Assembly (NCBI GenBank): GCA_947179155.2
Contig: OX359265.1
Coordinates: 7,384,977 to 7,448,976, forward strand
DNA: 64,000 nt
Direction: 5' to 3'
DNA from: Hedera helix
Taxonomy: Eukaryota; Streptophyta; Magnoliopsida; Apiales; Araliaceae
Shown here: piece after piece, positions 58,949 through 64,000 of the stretch
Position numbering within the stretch: the stretch's first letter is position 1
Layout: each line of letters starts with the position of its first letter
Notes under the pieces: model-generated
What the model was told of the DNA's origin: nothing
Databases searched by the model: none
Seen by the model: only the letters and a program-made list of their open reading frames with translations
Position numbers and translations under genes: made by a program

Positions 58949-61001
58949 ATGGAGAAAAGAAACTAGTAACTACAACTTTAAATTCTGCCGTAATCCTCTT
59001 GAATGAAGGAAATTGTGATTCTTTTAAAGTCTCTGGTGGTTACGGTACCTGTAGATGTCCTTTGAAACCTTGATACCAAAACCAGCTTCCATGTGCAGGT
59101 GCAAAAGCAGTAAAATAGGAGATTATATATATTGGAAGTTAATCATGGATCTCTGGGTTGAGTGTTTGAGTTTGGTCCTTTCTAAAGTGATGCAAATCAC
59201 TTCATACTGCCTAGCTATTGGAGATAAGGCCGACCACCAGCTGATCCTCGATTGCTTATAGAATTCTTCCAATTTAAGTCCCAGTCATTGTAAATTATCT
59301 CATTTGTTCAGTCTTATACCCTTTACCTGATGGTTATTTATTAAACATATTTATATTAGATTTTATTTTATTCACGGTGGCTATTGAACAAATCCAAACT
59401 TCTTTTCCCTTTCCAACGATTGTCTTGGTTTATAAACAAGGAGATCTGAACTTCTACTATTTTTTTTGTACACAGTATGATGAATTAAACTGCATTGGTA
59501 TTTGCATCAACGAACCCTGCTCTTTGCTTGTTTGATTTTGATGTTGTAATTCTTTATTTTTCATACAATCGAATTTGCTATAAGTGCCGATAATGCAGAA
59601 TACAGGTGCTTTAGTTAGTTTGGTGCTGCTTTCCTTCCACTGACGTTTGTGTGATTTGAGAAAAGCCTACTGAACCGAAGAAAATGATAATTGATGTTTT
59701 TAGCGGAAAGTTGAACAGGTACGTATTTAAATTTAACATGTGGGCGGATAAAGATGGTGTGTTATTTAGATCAATATAAGTGAATTCATGTTTATAACTT
59801 TGATTAGAGCTTAATCATATCATTCATAACATGTGTAGGAGAATAATGTTTCCTGTCTTTGACTGAAAGAATCAGTTAGCATGTTAAAAGTAGGGACAAA
59901 TATATAATAGAGGATCTTGATCAACTTGGAAACGAGAACAGTGCACTACGTAGAACAAGAATAAATCCAGATTGGAAAAATGTTGGAAAAGGATAGAAAG
60001 CTAGAAAAATAAAATCTGCGTGCAGTGATCTTATGCCCCTGAGAATCGGATTTTGATTCAGTTCCTGCAGGCAACATGCACCAACATGAGCTTGTTGGCA
60101 CATGAAACCGATCTAATAGAGACAAAAGCTTGTAAAGAAATGATATTGGATTAGCTTGCTATAAATGTTTGTTTGTTATCCACAAATCGCAATTTGTCAC
60201 CAAATGGTGTGTTTTTATTGTCCTTGATTAATGATTAGCATTTGACAAAACTTTTTACAGAAGAAGTTTAATTTATGATCTGAACATCAAGTATATATTT
60301 GGTGCAGGCAAGTGGCTTGGTCATAAAAGGAAAAAAGTTAGTTTGGCTGGTTAAATTTGTTGATGGGATTGAAAGAGGGAATTGAAGAGAGAAACTACCC
60401 AAGGCACCTGATACTCAGAAGTAGTGTATGCAACATCTTAATCTTGCATTCTCTTTAATCTGATTTTTGCTTCCCCTTTTGTAGGGAAAGATAAAACTTG
60501 AGTCGGAAGAATACTGAAAAATCTCCCGGCCTAGTACGTACAAGATTCATGAAAAGTATTAAAATTATTACATTCCCAATTTTCCATTTTATTCCCTTTA
60601 AATTATTTGTTTGTTCATATGAAATTTTTCATGCTCCGAGTAAGTTTAGCATTCTAATGTTGGTTAATTAGAGAGACGATTAAAAGAAAAGCTACTTCAC
60701 AAATTTAGAAGAAAATATAGCAAATATATATACATATATATAGAAGAAGGTTTAAAAACATACCTCTTAAATAGCACAGTTCCTTAAGTAGTGTACCTTT
60801 ATCAAAATGACGTCGTTTTGAATATTTTTAATGACATTTTCATAAATAAAAAGAAAATAAATGATGCCGCGGAATGTCACATTATGTCATATTTTCTTTT
60901 AATATTATTATTTTTTTTAAAAAAATCTTTAAAACAACGTCATTTTGTTAAATATATGTTATTTAAGAAATGTATACTATTTAAAAATTATACTTTAGAT
61001 C

Positions 61002-61061
<60 letters not shown>

Positions 61062-61425
61062 AGAACAAGTTGCTAAGTAGCCGTCTAAATAGCTTCTCAT
61101 TGGTAATTACTAGTTTATTTTGCTGTTGGAAGTATAGCTTACTTTTGTTTACTTTGATAGAACAACTTCATTATAGATGCTTAAAAATACGGGCAAAGGA
61201 CAAGAATCTTTGTATATAACTAACTAGTGTAGCAAAAAGTTACATTTTTTACATTAATAAAATTGAGTTATTGTTCAATTAACACAACTTATTGCTATAC
61301 TAATCACGTTTTATTATGTGAATAAAATCCGGTTCCAAAGCTTAACTGTTACAACAAAAAAAAAAAAAACTCTTTATCCTGATTGTTTTGTGCTCTCACA
61401 AAACATTAATTAACAATATTCAATA
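58949..61425. other. 3' flank of the TPR gene and intergenic DNA
   Basis: Likely 3' UTR for the first few hundred bases, then AT-rich DNA with no gene. A (CT)n(AT)n compound microsatellite occupies about 61001-61057. Confidence 0.5.
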
Positions 61426-61536
61426 GGAAACTAATATTTTTATACGAAAAAATTATATTTTCATGAGTATTTTTTATATTACTGTAGGATTCATTCATTA
61501 TTTATGTGAGAGAGATTATGTAAAAATATCAATTCC
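61426..61536. mobile_element. GGAATTGATATTTTTA-family MITE, copy 4
   Basis: 111 bp; ends GGAAACTAATATTTTTAT and inverted GTAAAAATATCAATTCC. Flanks TATTCAATA and TATCAATA look like an eroded 8-bp duplication. The interior matches copy 2 in reverse orientation. Confidence 0.7.
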
Positions 61537-62044
61537 CTATCAATAATAATATTAACAGAGATGTCAGATATCACAATATTAACTTTTATTTAAAAAGAAA
61601 TTAAAACTCAAGACCAAACATTCGACTAATGAGAAGTTTCGTATTGCACTCTCATATAATAAAATCAAAAATTATTTATAAACCCTTTCTAATATCACCT
61701 AGTCAAATCATTTATTTTAAAAGTCAAACTATACTATCTATTCAAAGTTAAAACATGCAAATTAATTTATTTCCTTAATTATAATTTTGCAATTTGCATT
61801 ATGGCCGACCGAAGAAAACAAAAGAAGTAAGCCAAGATAGATGGATTAGATACGGTATATAAACATTGCAATGAAATGAAAGGTGGAAATGAAGTGTCAA
61901 TACTAAGAGGTATATATGTTGTACTTTGATGCAAATTTAAAGTACTCCAACTCCATGTGCATATGAGATTCCTAGTCTATCCTCTATATTACGGCGGTCA
62001 TTTTTTTTAGCTAGATTAGTAGTAATAATAATAATAATAATATT
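61537..62044. other. Intergenic, no gene seen
   Basis: AT-rich, with an (ATA)n tract at about 62021-62043. Confidence 0.5.
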
Positions 62045-62460
62045 TATTTATGTTTTAAAATTCAGATTGGTCCGGTCGATTGAATTGAAAACTACTCTTA
62101 TATTAGATTTGGTTTAGCCTAACTAAATCAGTTTTGTCAAAATTTGAATTGAAACGGTTGATTAACGGTCTAATTAGTAGTTTAACCGATTTGATCAAGT
62201 GAATCGATTTTTTATTATCTTTTTCTTACCAATTTTTTTTAATATTAAAATTAACAATTTTTAGTACTATTGTAATATAAATTTATTATATTTTAATTTA
62301 TCAAAAATAAAATATTTTAAATTTTTATTAATTATTAATAATATATATTTATGATGTCAAATATTTAATAACGTCTCGATAACTTATTCACTCGATAAAT
62401 TTTTCGGTTCAATAATCGGTTTGAGTATGAAAATATCGGTATTATATGGTGTACAGCTTT
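62045..62460. repeat. Older dispersed repeat, copy B (uninterrupted)
   Basis: Aligns with 31975-32280 plus 33904-34025, without the intervening 1.6 kb. It contains the CGATTGAATTGAAAACTA start, CGGTTGATTAACGGT, the AT-rich middle and CACTCGATAAATTTTTCGG at the end. It represents the empty site for the insertion seen at 32 kb. Confidence 0.65.
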
Positions 62461-63558
62461 AAACAGTGGAAGAATAGTATTCACCCTTGATTTGTTTGGG
62501 GATTCTTCCGACGTCTTTCCTAACTATGCCAAAAGCCACACTTCTTTTTTTCAGCTTTATCGTGGAATAAGTGTGCCCTTAGTTATAACCTACTCTTCTT
62601 GTTGACATAGAAAGAGTTTGCGTTTATAAAATTTGTAGATTTTAATTTATTTTTTCATAATTATTGTTAAATATATATGATGAGCATTTAGTTTGGTTAT
62701 ATTGGTATAATAGTAAAATTATGTTATTAAACATGAAGACATTATATTGTTTTGTTATGTATACAATAATATTAATAATAATAAAGACTCCTTTTGTAGA
62801 ATAATTTGTTTTTGCAAAAGAAAGACTTTTTTTTTTGCGTGGAAGTTTGTTATAGTTCTTTTAACCTATTTTTTTTTGTAGGTTTTTTATATTTAGCTTA
62901 TTTTAATGGTTTGGTAACAGATCACCGAGAGTATAATCATATATATGAGTAATAGATAATCAGAAAAAATGGTTAACGGTAATACTACTGCTAGTGGATA
63001 CTATCTCTTTAAAATAATAATTGAATACGTAAATTTGGACCATTCTTTAATACGGACAATAGAAGAATAAGTTGTCATAATAATACATGAATGAAAAAAT
63101 CTCATGAATGAATAAATGAATAATGCATGAATGAATGAATAATCTGTTTTCAATAATTTATGTGTCGAAAAAAATCTCATGAATGAAAAATAATCTTCCT
63201 AACGGAGAAAGAAAAATAACCCTAACAGATAATGCAAAATCATCCAAGAAATAATAATGCAATCCCCTCACAAAAGAGAGAAAAAAAATCAATCATGTCA
63301 TTAAAAAAACAAGGCCCCACAAAAAAGAAAAACTAAGTTTGGAGAATAATTTATTATATTAAAATAAAAGAGATCCAGGGAAAAATATCTCTAAAAGGAT
63401 AGATCTTCCCAAATCTATAACAGAGATTAGGATTCTTGACCAGATAGAAAAGAAAAAAATAGACCTAAATAATATTCTTGGTTATGATTCTAAGCTGCGG
63501 TGGGCTTAATTTTTGGTCTAATAATATCGATTAGAACTGTATCAGTCAAGGTGTTGAA

Positions 63559-63562
<4 letters not shown>
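62461..63562. other. Intergenic, no gene seen
   Basis: AT-rich, with short GAATGAAT-type tandem repeats near 63085-63140. Confidence 0.5.

Positions 63563-63617
<55 letters not shown>
63563..63617. repeat. (AT)n microsatellite
   Basis: About 27 AT units immediately before the second Helitron-like start. Confidence 0.95.
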
Positions 63618-63620
<3 letters not shown>

Positions 63621-63815
63621 AAACAGAGCGATTCAAATTTCAATACTTAAATATTCAACGTCTCAAATTAATTTAGGTTTCAACATCCAACAGTCTAAAA
63701 TCATTTAAGGCTTCAACATCCAACGGTCACTAATCTACATCTCATTCCCCCCCACCCCCCATTTCAAAAATTTATGCATTCATATTTTTCACTCAAATCA
63801 AATTCACCACTACAC

Positions 63816-63866
<51 letters not shown>

Positions 63867-64000
63867 GTAATAATAATAATAATAAATAATAATAAGTAAT
63901 ATCATAATAGTAATAGTAATAATAATAATAATAATAATCATCATCATCATTATAATAATAATAATGATAATAATAATAATAATAATAGTAGTAGTAGGAA
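63612..64000 (+). mobile_element. Putative Helitron, copy 2, cut by the window end
   Basis: ATAATAAAACAGAGCGATTC at the start, then TTTCAACATCCAACRGTCT, TTCAACATCCAACGGTCACT, AAATTCACCACTACAC and an (AAT)n array, all in the order seen at 32281-32560. The 3' end is outside the window. Confidence 0.6.
63820..63999. repeat. (AAT)n array in Helitron copy 2
   Basis: Imperfect AAT/ATC/GTA trinucleotide array beginning at the same point in the element as the array at 32494. Confidence 0.9.

Noticed and set aside
60791..61219. 142-codon ORF
   Set aside because: Very AT-rich, contains a Ser/Leu run and a Tyr/Ile run from a CT/AT microsatellite; no domain.

Overview
The window is plant nuclear DNA, most likely from a eudicot. 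It is very AT-rich, gene-poor and full of transposable elements, and the few real genes are plant families: a SAUR72-type SAUR, CYP96-type cytochromes P450 and a TPR protein with GT-AG introns. No tRNA, rRNA, organellar insert or bacterial-style operon was seen. I cannot name the species from the sequence.

Layout. 0-5 kb is AT-rich intergenic DNA with a hairpin, a microsatellite and a long palindromic MITE. 5.3-14.4 kb is a decayed Ty3/gypsy-like element on the minus strand. It keeps LTR pieces, a broken gag and a 39-bp minisatellite, and it has been invaded by a 2.7-kb solo LTR (minus strand), a hAT-like element and a second LTR-type element. 15.6-17.7 kb is a solo LTR with a perfect TCTGG duplication; a sister copy lies at 42.7-44.9 kb. 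18.3-25.3 kb holds several MITEs, the intronless SAUR gene (20183-20578, minus), a CACTA-type element and a short solo LTR. 25.3-31.2 kb has no recognisable gene. 31.2-34.0 kb has a Stowaway-like MITE and a putative Helitron that splits an older repeat; an uninterrupted copy of that repeat lies at 62 kb. 36.2-39.8 kb carries a CYP96-type P450 gene (minus) followed by a 5'-truncated, frameshifted paralogue. 40.5-46.4 kb holds further hAT, Stowaway-like, solo LTR and MITE copies. 49.3-58.9 kb is a three-exon TPR gene (plus). Its first intron is about 7.8 kb long, mainly because it holds a complete LTR-gag-LTR element with no pol (TR-GAG type). 59-64 kb is intergenic with a MITE, the intact repeat copy and the start of a second copy of the 32-kb element.

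The three functional genes (SAUR, CYP96, TPR) are spaced 10-15 kb apart and show no sign of a shared pathway. The main story is repeat biology: nested insertions that can be ordered in time, target-site duplications (TSDs) readable by eye, and a non-autonomous retrotransposon inside a gene. Repeat boundaries were set by hand from terminal motifs and duplications, so element family names are less certain than the coordinates.
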